From Fontivita pretiosa (GTDB lineage Bacteria; Planctomycetota; Phycisphaerae; Tepidisphaerales; Tepidisphaeraceae), in assembly GCF_050410795.1 (NCBI RefSeq), contig NZ_CP191258.1, forward strand, positions 5,474,122-5,538,121: a stretch of DNA of 64,000 bases. The letters are read 5' to 3'. Shown piece after piece: positions 25,985 to 34,408 of this stretch (its first letter is position 1; the number at the start of each line of letters is the position of its first letter). The notes below the pieces were generated by a model. It made no database searches and was not told the DNA's origin. It saw only the letters and a list, made by a program, of their open reading frames with translations. The position numbers and the translations under genes were made by a program.

Positions 25985-27538
25985 TTACTGTCCTCCGGCG
26001 TCCACGTAGACCGCGTACAGCCGGCAGTCCTCAAGCCGCAGCCCCTCGAAATCGACGCGCACGCGCACCGGCCCGTCAAATGGTCCGACTTTCGCGCCGC
26101 CGCGCCATCGCACCGGCTCGCGCAGCCCCGACTTGCTCAACGGCACGCAATCGTCACCGGAGAATCCCGGGATTGGTTTGAACGCCTTGTCCAGCAACTC
26201 CACACGCAACTGTGCGTGATCCGAAAGCCCATCGGCATTGACGTACACCCGCGCGCCGCCACGATTCAGGTCGATCGGACAGGAAATGCACCGTGGCAAC
26301 ACGACGTCCGGACGATCTTCATCGACCCACGTCTGCCCCTCCATCGGGTTGCGTTTGGGCTGAAAGTACCCCAGCCGGTCTCGCTGCCAGGAAACCAGCC
26401 GAATCGCGTGATTGCGGAATCCCCAGATCCCGTACCATGTCAGCGTCCGGTCGCCGACGTTGTACATCCCCTGCCCCTGGCTCAGACACGGCGGAGCGCC
26501 ATCGGGGTCGGCCAGGCCCCAGTCCTCTTCGTAGGCATCGACGAACTTGAAGTCCGGGATCGGCTCGGTGTAGTGCAGCGCATCATCGCTCACCACCAGC
26601 CCAAGGTTCATGCGCATTTGACGGCGATCGTCGTTTTCCCATGTCGGGCCGTTCCACTGCCCGTATAAACCGATGATCACGTTGCCGCGATCCCACAGCC
26701 CGGCGCCGATGTGCACCTGCGGGCCAACGCTGTTGCCCGTAATATACGGCCGCGGAGGGAACGAGTCGCGCCGAAAGCCCAGCGCCACCGCGTCCGCCCA
26801 GTGCTCGAAATCCGCCGACGCGAAGCTGATCAGCACGCGACGACGGAAACTGCCGTTCTCCCCCTGCGCCGTTACGTAGTAGATGCCATCATGCCTGATC
26901 AGACCCGACGGCTCGATCAGACACTTGAGCACCGGGTTGTTCGGCGAGGGTTTCCATCGCAGCCCGTCGGCGCTGTAGGAGACGTACCCATATCCCCGTG
27001 GGCGAGCCTCGCAGAACATCTTGTAACGCTTGCCAGCCTCCGGCTCGTCCGGCTCGTATATCACGATGATCCCGACGGGATTCGCGATTCCCGCATCCAC
27101 GATGTTGTTGTCGCGGCTGCCGTTGAACTCGACCAGCCCGAGATTGGGCTTCTCCCACTTCACTCCGTCGTCGCTCGTCGCGTAGCAGACGTAAAAGTAA
27201 TTCGGATCCTCCCTGGCCGAGCCGCGGTACCACATCTGGAACTTGCCGTCGCGATAAACAACCGCACCGTAGTAATCAACCCGCGCGCTGTCGGGGCTGC
27301 CGGGCGCGCCGGGCCGGATCACGATCCCCTGCTTTGACCCTTTGACCAGACTCAGCTCCAGCCCGTGACGGTAGCTCATGCTTCGCGCATCGAACGGAAA
27401 GAGCACCGCTTCGCGCCTGAGCGGGTCGCCACCAGGTTCCAGGCGGATCGTGCGCTCGCCCCGAGCCGGTGTTGAAACCAGAAGCAAGAGCACGACGAAC
27501 ATGACGACGCCACACACCGGTCGGCTGATCATGACCAT
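25985..27538 (-). CDS. Secreted beta-propeller protein C
   Basis: 517 residues with a Sec signal peptide (hydrophobic core about residues 8-22, cut after ARG). Blade motifs include FQMWYRGSAREDPNYF, ATSDDGVKWEKPNLGL followed by VEFNGSRDNN, and VSYSADGLRWKPSPNNP. The LGLVEFNGSR string is also present in the protein at 32680-34350. The C-terminal sandwich ends LYAVYVDAG. It lies 2 bases upstream of the large propeller gene and carries that gene's ribosome binding site. GGAAACGAG before the ATG at 27538 gives weak support for the start; an ATG two codons later is possible. Confidence 0.6.
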   Translation of the reverse strand: MVMISRPVCGVVMFVVLLLLVSTPARGERTIRLEPGGDPLRREAVLFPFDARSMSYRHGLELSLVKGSKQGIVIRPGAPGSPDSARVDYYGAVVYRDGKFQMWYRGSAREDPNYFYVCYATSDDGVKWEKPNLGLVEFNGSRDNNIVDAGIANPVGIIVIYEPDEPEAGKRYKMFCEARPRGYGYVSYSADGLRWKPSPNNPVLKCLIEPSGLIRHDGIYYVTAQGENGSFRRRVLISFASADFEHWADAVALGFRRDSFPPRPYITGNSVGPQVHIGAGLWDRGNVIIGLYGQWNGPTWENDDRRQMRMNLGLVVSDDALHYTEPIPDFKFVDAYEEDWGLADPDGAPPCLSQGQGMYNVGDRTLTWYGIWGFRNHAIRLVSWQRDRLGYFQPKRNPMEGQTWVDEDRPDVVLPRCISCPIDLNRGGARVYVNADGLSDHAQLRVELLDKAFKPIPGFSGDDCVPLSKSGLREPVRWRGGAKVGPFDGPVRVRVDFEGLRLEDCRLYAVYVDAGGQ

Positions 27539-27620
27539 CTCGTTTCCAGCGTGATGTGCCCGTTTCAAAGCCAGCCGGCACAAATGGGCCGCGCCGGCGG
27601 GGCGCGCACCACGTGCCCAC

Positions 27621-28808
27621 TTACTTCGCCGAGCCGCTGTACTTCACATCATCGATATACACCTTCACATAGTGTCCGCCGCTCTGGATGTTGAAGAAGC
27701 CAAAGCGATCGAACGTCGCGCCGGCCTTTCGCGCGTCGGGCTTCAGCTCCAACACCACCTTCTCGTCGTCCAGAGTCACGGTAATCTGCCCCTTCCCGCC
27801 AGCGGCGGCGGGGTCGTAGTCAACGGTCCATCGGCGTTGTTTTCCGTCGGGCCGGATGATCGGACCCGAGCCGGCATCGCCCCGGATTCCCTTGACCGAA
27901 GTCGAGTAGATCGGACGGAAATAGTGCCCGATGCGGCTTGGGCCTTCGATCGCAATCGCCAGAAAGTTCAGGGCTGGGTTCTGCACATCCGGGTCGAGCT
28001 TGTTGCGTTTGGAATCGGCATTGAACCATCCCAGGCACACGCCGCTGTCGGACCCGGCGCCGGTGAAGGCCAGCCGACCCTCGGCGTGCAACGGCTGATC
28101 CAGCGTCACCGTCGCGATCGGCGCCGCGAAGTACGCCGGGCGCTCGTCCCGCCACATCGTGATCGCGATCTCCCCCGTATTTCCGCCGGCACGGTTGGTC
28201 GGGCTCCACCGCAAATCGTGCCAAGGGCGCAGGTCGCGATCCTCAAAGCGGGTCTTGTTCCCGATCCCCTCCCAGCCGGGATCCTTATTGAAATCCAGCA
28301 GCTCGCCGTTGACCCGGATGTCATCCAGATACACCTCCATGTCCACGCCCGATACCTGGAGATTCATCAGGCCGAAGCGGTTGAAGACTGCTCCCTCCTG
28401 CTTGTGCCCCGGTTGAAGTGCATTTTTCCAGGTCTTGCCGTCGATGGTGATGGAGATCTCGCCCAGACCGTCGGCCCCATCAGGGTCGTAGGCAACTGTA
28501 AAGTCGTGCGGCTTGCCGTCCGACTTGATCGGCTCTGTCCTGGTCGTCTGGTAGATCCCGTCAAAAGCCCCGACTCCGTCGGCCTTCCAGTTGCGATTGC
28601 CCAGGTCCGCCAGCGCCCAACTGTACTGCCCGCGTCGCTCCTTATCCTCGCCGCTGAGACGGAACACCAGCGAGTTGGGCGTTCGCCAGCCGCTGGAGGT
28701 CTCGTGGAAGAACCCAAAGTGCATGCCGCTGCCGTTGCCGGTGCGCACGACGGCGAATCGGCCCGAGATCGTCAGCTTGTCATTCAGCGTCTTTTCGGGG
28801 ATCGGCAT
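27621..28808 (-). pseudogene. 3' part of an IS-interrupted secreted two-repeat protein gene
   Basis: Residues 97-489 of a reconstructed 489-residue protein whose 5' part is at 29872-30163. Two related domains are visible: the end of the first (GSGMHFGFFHETSSGW, then MNLQVSGVDMEVYLDDI) and the second (WHDLRWSPTNRAGGNTGEI, then DSGVCLGWFN and VKVYIDDVKYSG). Both look like concanavalin-A/LamG-type beta-sandwiches. The ATG at 28808 belongs to the target duplication of the IS, so this part could still be translated but would lack a signal peptide. Confidence 0.85.
28799..28808. repeat. Left target-site duplication GGATCGGCAT
   Basis: 10-bp direct repeat directly left of the IS, identical to 29872-29881 on its right. 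Confidence 0.93.
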
Positions 28809-29871
28809 GGCTCAGTCTCGACCCTCATAATTGGCGTAGATCATGATGTCGTGCGTCAGGGTCCGCAAGAGCATCTCCTGCCGGCGACGGCGGCGTTGCA
28901 CGGAACGCAGGGCATCGCCAAAGTTCCGCTTCATCATGCTGTTGACCGTCTCGCTCTGCGCTCGCTGGCCGTAGGTTCGCCGGTCCGCCTTGCGGGCAAA
29001 CCGCTGCTTCATCAGCCGGCGATATCGACCGCCGGGCGGCTTGCTCGACGGCCGCCCGATGCCCGTGGGAATCACCGAGCGCACACCCATGTCCAGGCGG
29101 GCGCTGCGGTGGTTGGCCTCTGAGTCGTATCCAGCGTCGGCGACGACGACGTTCACATTGGCCCGCCGCCACGCATGGTACAACAGCGGCGCGAAGTCCG
29201 GCGCATCGGACCCGCAGCCGATATGAACCCGCGCCGCCAGGATGAGGTGACAGGCCGAGGCCACCGCCAGGGCCAGCTTCGGCATCTGCCGGGCCCGGCG
29301 CGAGCGTGAGCGATTGACCTCGTCTGCATCGGTTTTTTCGGTGTATTTGCCGCCATCGCGCAGGAGCATCTTGCGGCAGACGCGGTCGTAATGGCGTGAG
29401 CGGTGACGCGCCTCGTAGCAGGTGCTGTCGAGGGTCAGCGGCTTGCTCGAGTCGAGCTTACGCAGCAGTTTGGCCTTGGCGGCAAGCTGGGCCAGCAGGT
29501 CGAGCATGCGGTTGACGCGCCGGGTCTTGAGAAGCGTGCCGAAGGCCCGCCAGAGGGTGTTGTGATCCGGGGCGCGGGACATGCCGAGGTCGGCCAGCCA
29601 CTGCGGCGAGTCGCGCAGCAGTTGCTCGGCCCTGCGATAGCTGAGCTTGAGCTGCTCGCGCAGAACGAGGCAGGCGAAGAGTTGCGGGAGCGTGAAGTCG
29701 TGGCGGCTGCAGTCGCAGGAGTAGGCCGGCCAGACGCGGAGGGCCAGTTCATGGGCCTGCCGCAGGACCTTCCATGGTGATCGAGATGTTTCCATCCCGC
29801 AGCTTGTACCCACTGCATCGGCGTGGCGCTACCGAACATGCGCCGAACTTGGAGAGGGTCGAGACTGAGCC
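28809..29871. mobile_element. 1,063-bp IS4/IS5-superfamily insertion sequence, complete
   Basis: Bounded by perfect 18-bp inverted repeats GGCTCAGTCTCGACCCTC (28809-28826) and its complement (29854-29871), and flanked by an identical 10-bp target duplication. It carries one transposase gene on the minus strand. Removing the IS and one copy of the duplication joins the flanking fragments into one open frame of 490 codons, which proves the insertion. Identical duplications and intact repeats point to a recent event. Confidence 0.95.
28812..29795 (-). CDS. DDE transposase of the 28.8-kb IS
   Basis: 327 residues. The catalytic triad is visible as LTLDSTCYE (first D), VVADAGYDS (second D) and SETVNSMMKRNFG (E). 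The last sits in YGQRAQSETVNSMMK, which fits the Y-2-R-3-E-6-K signature of IS4/IS5-superfamily (DDE_Tnp_1) transposases. The middle is Arg/Lys-rich, as in DNA-binding insertions. The gene ends 3 bases from the left end of the IS, with the TGA inside the inverted repeat. I chose the ATG at 29795; an in-frame GTG lies at 29813. The frame is intact and likely functional. Confidence 0.9.
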   Translation of the reverse strand: METSRSPWKVLRQAHELALRVWPAYSCDCSRHDFTLPQLFACLVLREQLKLSYRRAEQLLRDSPQWLADLGMSRAPDHNTLWRAFGTLLKTRRVNRMLDLLAQLAAKAKLLRKLDSSKPLTLDSTCYEARHRSRHYDRVCRKMLLRDGGKYTEKTDADEVNRSRSRRARQMPKLALAVASACHLILAARVHIGCGSDAPDFAPLLYHAWRRANVNVVVADAGYDSEANHRSARLDMGVRSVIPTGIGRPSSKPPGGRYRRLMKQRFARKADRRTYGQRAQSETVNSMMKRNFGDALRSVQRRRRRQEMLLRTLTHDIMIYANYEGRD

Positions 29872-29881
29872 GGATCGGCAT
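29872..29881. repeat. Right target-site duplication GGATCGGCAT
   Basis: 10-bp direct repeat directly right of the IS, identical to 28799-28808. Confidence 0.93.
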
Positions 29882-30163
29882 CCAATAGACGGCGCGGGTG
29901 AGCGATCGGCTGATCAACCCGCCGATCTCCCCCGGCGCGGCCCCGCCGGCCTTGTTCGTCGGCCGCCAGCCGAAGTCCTGCACAATCAATCGCACCGGCG
30001 CGCCGCTGGTCGTCTGGCCAAACAGTTCCCATTGCGGATCGGTGTCGAAGCGGTGCAGGCGCAGCTCTTCACCCGCGCCCGCCGCCAGCCCGGCAAAACA
30101 AAGCAGTCCTGCGGACCACAGACTGATGATCACCGTTCGTGCCCGAAAGCTCGTATAGAACAT
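29872..30163 (-). pseudogene. 5' part of the IS-interrupted secreted protein gene
   Basis: First 97 codons of the broken gene. A signal peptide (about residues 10-30, ending AAGAGEE) is followed by RLHRFDTDPQWELFGQTTSG and FGWRPTNKAGGAAPGEIGGL. That block is mirrored in the second repeat (LRWSPTNRAGGNTGEIAITM) in the 3' part, so the protein consists of two similar halves. After codon 97 the frame runs into the IS and reads foreign residues. A role in recognising or processing a glycan is inferred from the neighbours only. Confidence 0.88.
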
Positions 30164-30204
30164 GCTGCCTCCTCACCGCTGCGTTAGCTGATCCGCCATT
30201 GGGA

Positions 30205-31734
30205 TCAACGACTGCCCCCGTTTTGACTCGCTGGCTTCAGTGGGATATCCACACCCGCGTCGCGCAGCCTCTGCTGCACTTTGCGAATGTCGACCTGACG
30301 CGCGCTGACGCCGTCCTGCACCGCCACCGCCGCCGCCGTGCCCGCCGCCTGCCCCATGATCACCGTGATGTTGTGCGTACGAAAACGGATCCCGCCCGCC
30401 GAGCTTTTGCCCACCGCCAGCAGGTTGTCCAGCTTCTCGCTCAGCATCGCGCGGTAGGGAATCTCGTAAATCCCCGCTTTAGCGCCGCGCTGCATCACTG
30501 CGATCGCGTCGTCGTTGCTGACCACTTTTCCCGCGGGCGGGTTGATGTCCTGGCTGCTGGGCGCGTAGCCGTTGTCGATCGATCGCCCGGCCCGGTTCAG
30601 CGTCATCTCACCCAGCCGCGTAATCTGCGCCTTCTCGAAACCCGGAATGTACTTGTTGAGGAACTGTACAAACTTGAACATGAACTCCACGGATTTCTGA
30701 TGCGCCTGGCTGAGCTGGCGCGGATCGGTCGGATCCACGCCGGTCACGTACGTGCGGGGATTGGCCCAGCCGCCGAGCGTCTGGTTCTTCTTGTAGCGGA
30801 TCCCTTCGACAATCCCGACGATGCCACGATCGCCTACTGGCAGAAACAGCGGCATTTCGCCCCTGTCCACCGCAACGCGGAACTGCTCGCCATACAGCGG
30901 CCCCTCGTGGCCGAGCCAGTCATCCCACGGAAACGGCATGTTGTCCGGCCCGCCGTCGCTGCTGAAGCTGGTGATCGGATACCCCAGCTTGTTTTCCAGC
31001 CACGGCTTTAACTGCGGGCTGGGCTCCTTGGGGATCGACTTCTCGTAGGCCACGAAGCGATCGTGATCGATGCCCGTGATGATTGCATTCAGGCCCATCA
31101 GCGCCGGCGACTTCTTCGTCGGCGCGTCCGACTCGGCGGCGACGGTCGCCAGGCCCGTGCAGTCGATGAACACCTTGCCTCGCACTGCATAGCGCCCGAC
31201 CGGCGTCTCGATCAGCACCGCCTCGATCCGGCTGTCCTTGACGATCGATCCGGCATACGTCGAGAAGAACTGGATCTGCACTGCGGATTCGACAAGAAGG
31301 GACTGAAAGACCTGGGCCATGATCTCGTGATTGACCACTTCGAGGTTGCCGCGATTCCGCACCGTCTCCAGGTCGGGATGGAACTCCATCCCCAGATCCA
31401 CGGTGCGTTGCGAGATGTCGCGAAGCACGCCCTCGCCCAGCGACGGCCGCCAGCCACGAATGCCCAGCACAGCCCCCAGACCTGCGCCGCGCAGCCACCC
31501 GCCGAGATAGCCGGTTCGTTCGATGACGAGCGTGCTGGCCCCGGATCTCGCCGCCCCGAGCGCCGCCCCCACCCCGCTCAATCCCCCGCCCACGACGACC
31601 ACGTCCACATCGTAGAGCACCGGCGTTTTCCTCGCCGGTTCGTCCACCACCGCGTTGGCCGCTGCGGCGGCATCGTGTGCCCATGACCAGACCACAAGTA
31701 CGATCCATGCCATCACCCAGACATGCGGTTTCAT
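30205..31734 (-). CDS. Sec-exported FAD-dependent oxidoreductase (copy 2)
   Basis: 509 residues, a close paralogue of the gene at 20563-22059. Signal peptide about residues 5-25. The fold VDVVVVGGGLSGVGAALGAA, ERTGYLGGWLRGAG, VFIDCTGLATVAAESDAPTK and FRTHNITVIMGQAAGTAAA are almost the same as in copy 1, and the ends VDIRKVQQRLRDAGV and VNIRKVQAELRKAGV match. A Lys/Ser/Asn-containing tail of about 10 residues is extra. AAAGGCGG before the ATG at 31734 supports the start; a GTG lies one codon earlier. It heads the minus-strand run that continues into the broken gene. Confidence 0.75.
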   Translation of the reverse strand: MKPHVWVMAWIVLVVWSWAHDAAAAANAVVDEPARKTPVLYDVDVVVVGGGLSGVGAALGAARSGASTLVIERTGYLGGWLRGAGLGAVLGIRGWRPSLGEGVLRDISQRTVDLGMEFHPDLETVRNRGNLEVVNHEIMAQVFQSLLVESAVQIQFFSTYAGSIVKDSRIEAVLIETPVGRYAVRGKVFIDCTGLATVAAESDAPTKKSPALMGLNAIITGIDHDRFVAYEKSIPKEPSPQLKPWLENKLGYPITSFSSDGGPDNMPFPWDDWLGHEGPLYGEQFRVAVDRGEMPLFLPVGDRGIVGIVEGIRYKKNQTLGGWANPRTYVTGVDPTDPRQLSQAHQKSVEFMFKFVQFLNKYIPGFEKAQITRLGEMTLNRAGRSIDNGYAPSSQDINPPAGKVVSNDDAIAVMQRGAKAGIYEIPYRAMLSEKLDNLLAVGKSSAGGIRFRTHNITVIMGQAAGTAAAVAVQDGVSARQVDIRKVQQRLRDAGVDIPLKPASQNGGSR

Positions 31735-31999
31735 CACATCCGCCTTTGCGGCTCAGCCGCCATCGTCACGGGCCAGGGCAGAAGTTGCGACCCGTATCCG
31801 AAGCGGATGATACCGAGGGACCAGGCCGGGCAGGAAAAAATTCGAATCTTTGTGCGCGCCCCCGGGTCCTTCGGCCCTGTAAAAACCTCCGGGGGTGATG
31901 CCCATGGGCGCGGTCCATCCCCCAAGCCATCGCCAACACGATGGTTGACACCTTCGCTGCCTACGGTAACGTGGCCAACGCGGATCAGGAGGTATCATT
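31735..31999. promoter_or_regulatory. Divergent promoter region of FAD oxidoreductase and prepilin-like genes
   Basis: No gene. A 7-bp stem CCCCCGG / CCGGGGG (31859-31865 and 31889-31895) encloses a 23-base loop. TTGACA at 31945-31950, 16 bases before TAACGT (31967-31972), is a weak plus-strand promoter candidate. AGGAGG at about 31987-31992 serves the prepilin-like gene. No known riboswitch was recognised. Confidence 0.35.
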
Positions 32000-32626
32000 A
32001 TGCGAATGCACAGACGCGGCAGGCGGGGGTTCACTCTCGTGGAATTACTGGTGGTCATCGGCATCATCGCCGTCCTGATCACCTTCCTCATGCCGGCCAT
32101 GGCCCGTGCCCGGCAACAGGCGAAAAAGGTGCAGTGTCAATCCAACCTCCGGCAGATCGGCCAGGCGCTGGTCATGTACGCCCAGAAATGGCGAGGCTGG
32201 ATCTATCCGCCGGGGCTGGGAGCCTGGATCGCGCCGGGGGTTCCCCGGCCCAAGGAAGACCGCTGGCCGGTGCATGTGTTCAAGCCACCGGTCCACAACC
32301 CCCCGGTGATGTTCTGCCCCAACGATGAAGATCCAATGTTCGAGCACTCCTACGTCCTGAACGACGCCCGGCTGGTCAAGATGGGAGACAAAGACCTCGG
32401 CGGGCTGACATCCTCCGAGTTCATCGTCATGGGGGAGAAAAAGAGCAGCGAGGCCGACTATTACGGCGGGGCCGGTCCGGACTTCCATGATCCGCACGTG
32501 GTCGTCGTTTACGAGGGCTACCGTCACGGCCCGAACATCGGATCCAACTACCTGTTCCTCGACTGGCACGTGGAATCCCGGCTGCCCAAAGACACCCGCG
32601 GCATCGACCCGTGGAGCTCACGCTGA
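32000..32626 (+). CDS. Prepilin-like protein with N-terminal cleavage/methylation motif
   Basis: 208 residues. RRGFTLVELLVVIGIIAVL (about residues 9-27) is the type IV prepilin/pseudopilin signal: the cut would fall after Gly, leaving Phe at +1 and Glu at +5. The C-terminal part has RHGPNIGSNYLFLDWHVESR, a variant of the H-x-DG processing-associated block of planctomycete DUF1559-like proteins, here with DW in place of DG. CPNDEDPMFEHSYVLND lies in the middle. AGGAGG 7 bases before the ATG fixes the start. It is the only plus-strand gene in the secreted-protein locus, so it may form a surface fibre or be anchored for the same substrate; this is a guess. Confidence 0.8.
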   Translation: MRMHRRGRRGFTLVELLVVIGIIAVLITFLMPAMARARQQAKKVQCQSNLRQIGQALVMYAQKWRGWIYPPGLGAWIAPGVPRPKEDRWPVHVFKPPVHNPPVMFCPNDEDPMFEHSYVLNDARLVKMGDKDLGGLTSSEFIVMGEKKSSEADYYGGAGPDFHDPHVVVVYEGYRHGPNIGSNYLFLDWHVESRLPKDTRGIDPWSSR

Positions 32627-32679
32627 ACGCGGTGCGGCGGCGCGGAACACCCTGACAACCGTCGCTCCCGGCCGTCTGT

Positions 32680-34350
32680 TCACTCGAAATCCAGGCAATA
32701 GATCTTCGCCCGGTCCATCTGGAACCGCAGGACAATCGGCTCGCCCGGTTTGACGCCAAGATCGTCTGCGGACTTCCATCGGACCTGCGAGGCCGGCTGG
32801 TCGCCGATGATGGGGATGGAATCGGCCAAGGTCCGTCCGGGAATGGGCCTGCCGTGCAGGTCGGCGGCCTCGACGCGGATGTACCCGGTCCGCTTGGTCA
32901 GCGCGTTGATGCGCAGCCGGCTGCCAGGGGCAACCACTGCCATCGTGCTGAACCGCCCTTCGCCGGGCGCTTCGATCGCCATAAGCCGTCCCTTCGGCCA
33001 GACGGCCAGCCCCCACCGCACCGCCATCTGCCCACGAGGATACTTGCCCGGCAGCAGGCTCCCCTGATACGGAATGACCCAATCACCATTGGCCAGCTCA
33101 ACCAGCCCGGGGTTCAGCACCCACACTCCGCCGCCGTCCCATTGCCCGATGTTCGACGGCGTGAGCAGGCCCGTTCCCGCGCGATGCCAAAGCTTGCCAT
33201 CGTGCGAGGTGTACAGATCGATCGCCGTCGTGTCCTCGGCTCGAATCCACCGCGACGGCAGCATGACATGGTGATCGGGCGCCTTGGGGATGCTGGTATA
33301 GCAGTTGAACTGGAACATGTCGTCGGGGGCCATGTCGTTGCCGATCTCGACGACCGTTTCGGACAGCGGGAACTGGAAAAAGTCGGCCGACTCCGAACGC
33401 CCGATCACGACCCGGATGGCGAACTTGTGCCATCGCTCGGTCTGATCCTCGGGCAGCACTCCAAACCGCGGCGAGCGCGGACCGATCATCGCGCTGCGCA
33501 GGTACATCACGTACTTCTTGAGCCTGGGGTCGTAGTACAGGTACTGCCCGCCGTCGCTGGTCTCGACGATCAGCGGCTCCGGCGTGCGCGTCCAGACAAG
33601 CCCGTCCGGCGAGGTATACCCCCATACCGCCTGCACCTTCCCCGCCGAGATCTCCACCGCCATGCGCTGCCAAGGCCGACGGTGCTTGTAGCTCTTTTCA
33701 AATTCCTCAGGCGTCCATTCCTCGTTCATTGCCTGCTTGTAGCGTTGCTCCGGCGGAGCGTTTTCGTCGTAGAATCCCCGGAAAAAGCCCAGCCCGCCCA
33801 GGTTGTTTTCCCGGCTGCCATTGAACTCGACCAGCCCGAGCTTGGGCCTTGTCCAACTCATCCCGCCGTCGGTTGATTCCAGATAGCAGTTGCCGCCGGG
33901 CTTGCACTTGCCCCAGGCCATGATCTTCCCGTCGCGCTGGTAGAGCGAGGTGATCTCGATGCCGTCGGCTTCCCAGGGATACTGCGGCTTGATGGCAAGC
34001 TCGCCCTTGCGCGCCGGCTCCGCCACCAGCCGCACGCCGCGCGGAAAGTCGCGCTCCACCCAGTGGATCGCCGGGTCCATCGGCGAGGCGCTGACGTTGC
34101 GGTTGGCCAAAACCGTCTTGCCGCTGTCGTCCACCCAGTCAAACTCCCCGGGACGAACCCAGTACCAGGTCGTGAACACGATGCGTTTGCCGGCCAGCTC
34201 GTAAGGCTCGCCGTAGCCAAGTTCGTGGTAATGTGCCCTTGCTGGAAGCGTTGACAGGATCAGGATCAGCCCCGCCATCAGGAGCAGACCGCTGGCACAT
34301 CGTCGAGAAAGCAACCCACTCAATCCCGGTAAACGGTCGGATTTGTTCAT
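32680..34350 (-). CDS. Secreted beta-propeller protein D
   Basis: 556 residues. Signal peptide about residues 18-40 (ending PARA). The N-terminal domain GEPYELAGKRIVFTTWYWV then PGEFDW matches the protein at 18924-20519. Blade motifs include ESTDGGMSWTRPKLGL then VEFNGSRENN, YTSPDGLVWTRTPEPL and YYDPRLKKYVMYLRS. The common C-terminal sandwich reads VRWKSADDLGVKPGEP then LRFQMDRAKIY. Length and layout are as in paralogue A. It lies upstream of the locus and is convergent with the prepilin-like gene. The family is widespread as putative glycosyl hydrolases of the GH32/43 clan; no activity can be assigned. Confidence 0.6.
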   Translation of the reverse strand: MNKSDRLPGLSGLLSRRCASGLLLMAGLILILSTLPARAHYHELGYGEPYELAGKRIVFTTWYWVRPGEFDWVDDSGKTVLANRNVSASPMDPAIHWVERDFPRGVRLVAEPARKGELAIKPQYPWEADGIEITSLYQRDGKIMAWGKCKPGGNCYLESTDGGMSWTRPKLGLVEFNGSRENNLGGLGFFRGFYDENAPPEQRYKQAMNEEWTPEEFEKSYKHRRPWQRMAVEISAGKVQAVWGYTSPDGLVWTRTPEPLIVETSDGGQYLYYDPRLKKYVMYLRSAMIGPRSPRFGVLPEDQTERWHKFAIRVVIGRSESADFFQFPLSETVVEIGNDMAPDDMFQFNCYTSIPKAPDHHVMLPSRWIRAEDTTAIDLYTSHDGKLWHRAGTGLLTPSNIGQWDGGGVWVLNPGLVELANGDWVIPYQGSLLPGKYPRGQMAVRWGLAVWPKGRLMAIEAPGEGRFSTMAVVAPGSRLRINALTKRTGYIRVEAADLHGRPIPGRTLADSIPIIGDQPASQVRWKSADDLGVKPGEPIVLRFQMDRAKIYCLDFE

Positions 34351-34408
34351 GGCGATGGTCGGCTCGTGTTTTTGCGGCGATCGAACACCGTGGCCGGTGA
34401 GGGCCGGG

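Noticed and set aside
31735..31999. Possible riboswitch before the prepilin-like gene
   Set aside because: A 7-bp stem is present, but no known riboswitch core could be matched, so only a weak hairpin is reported.
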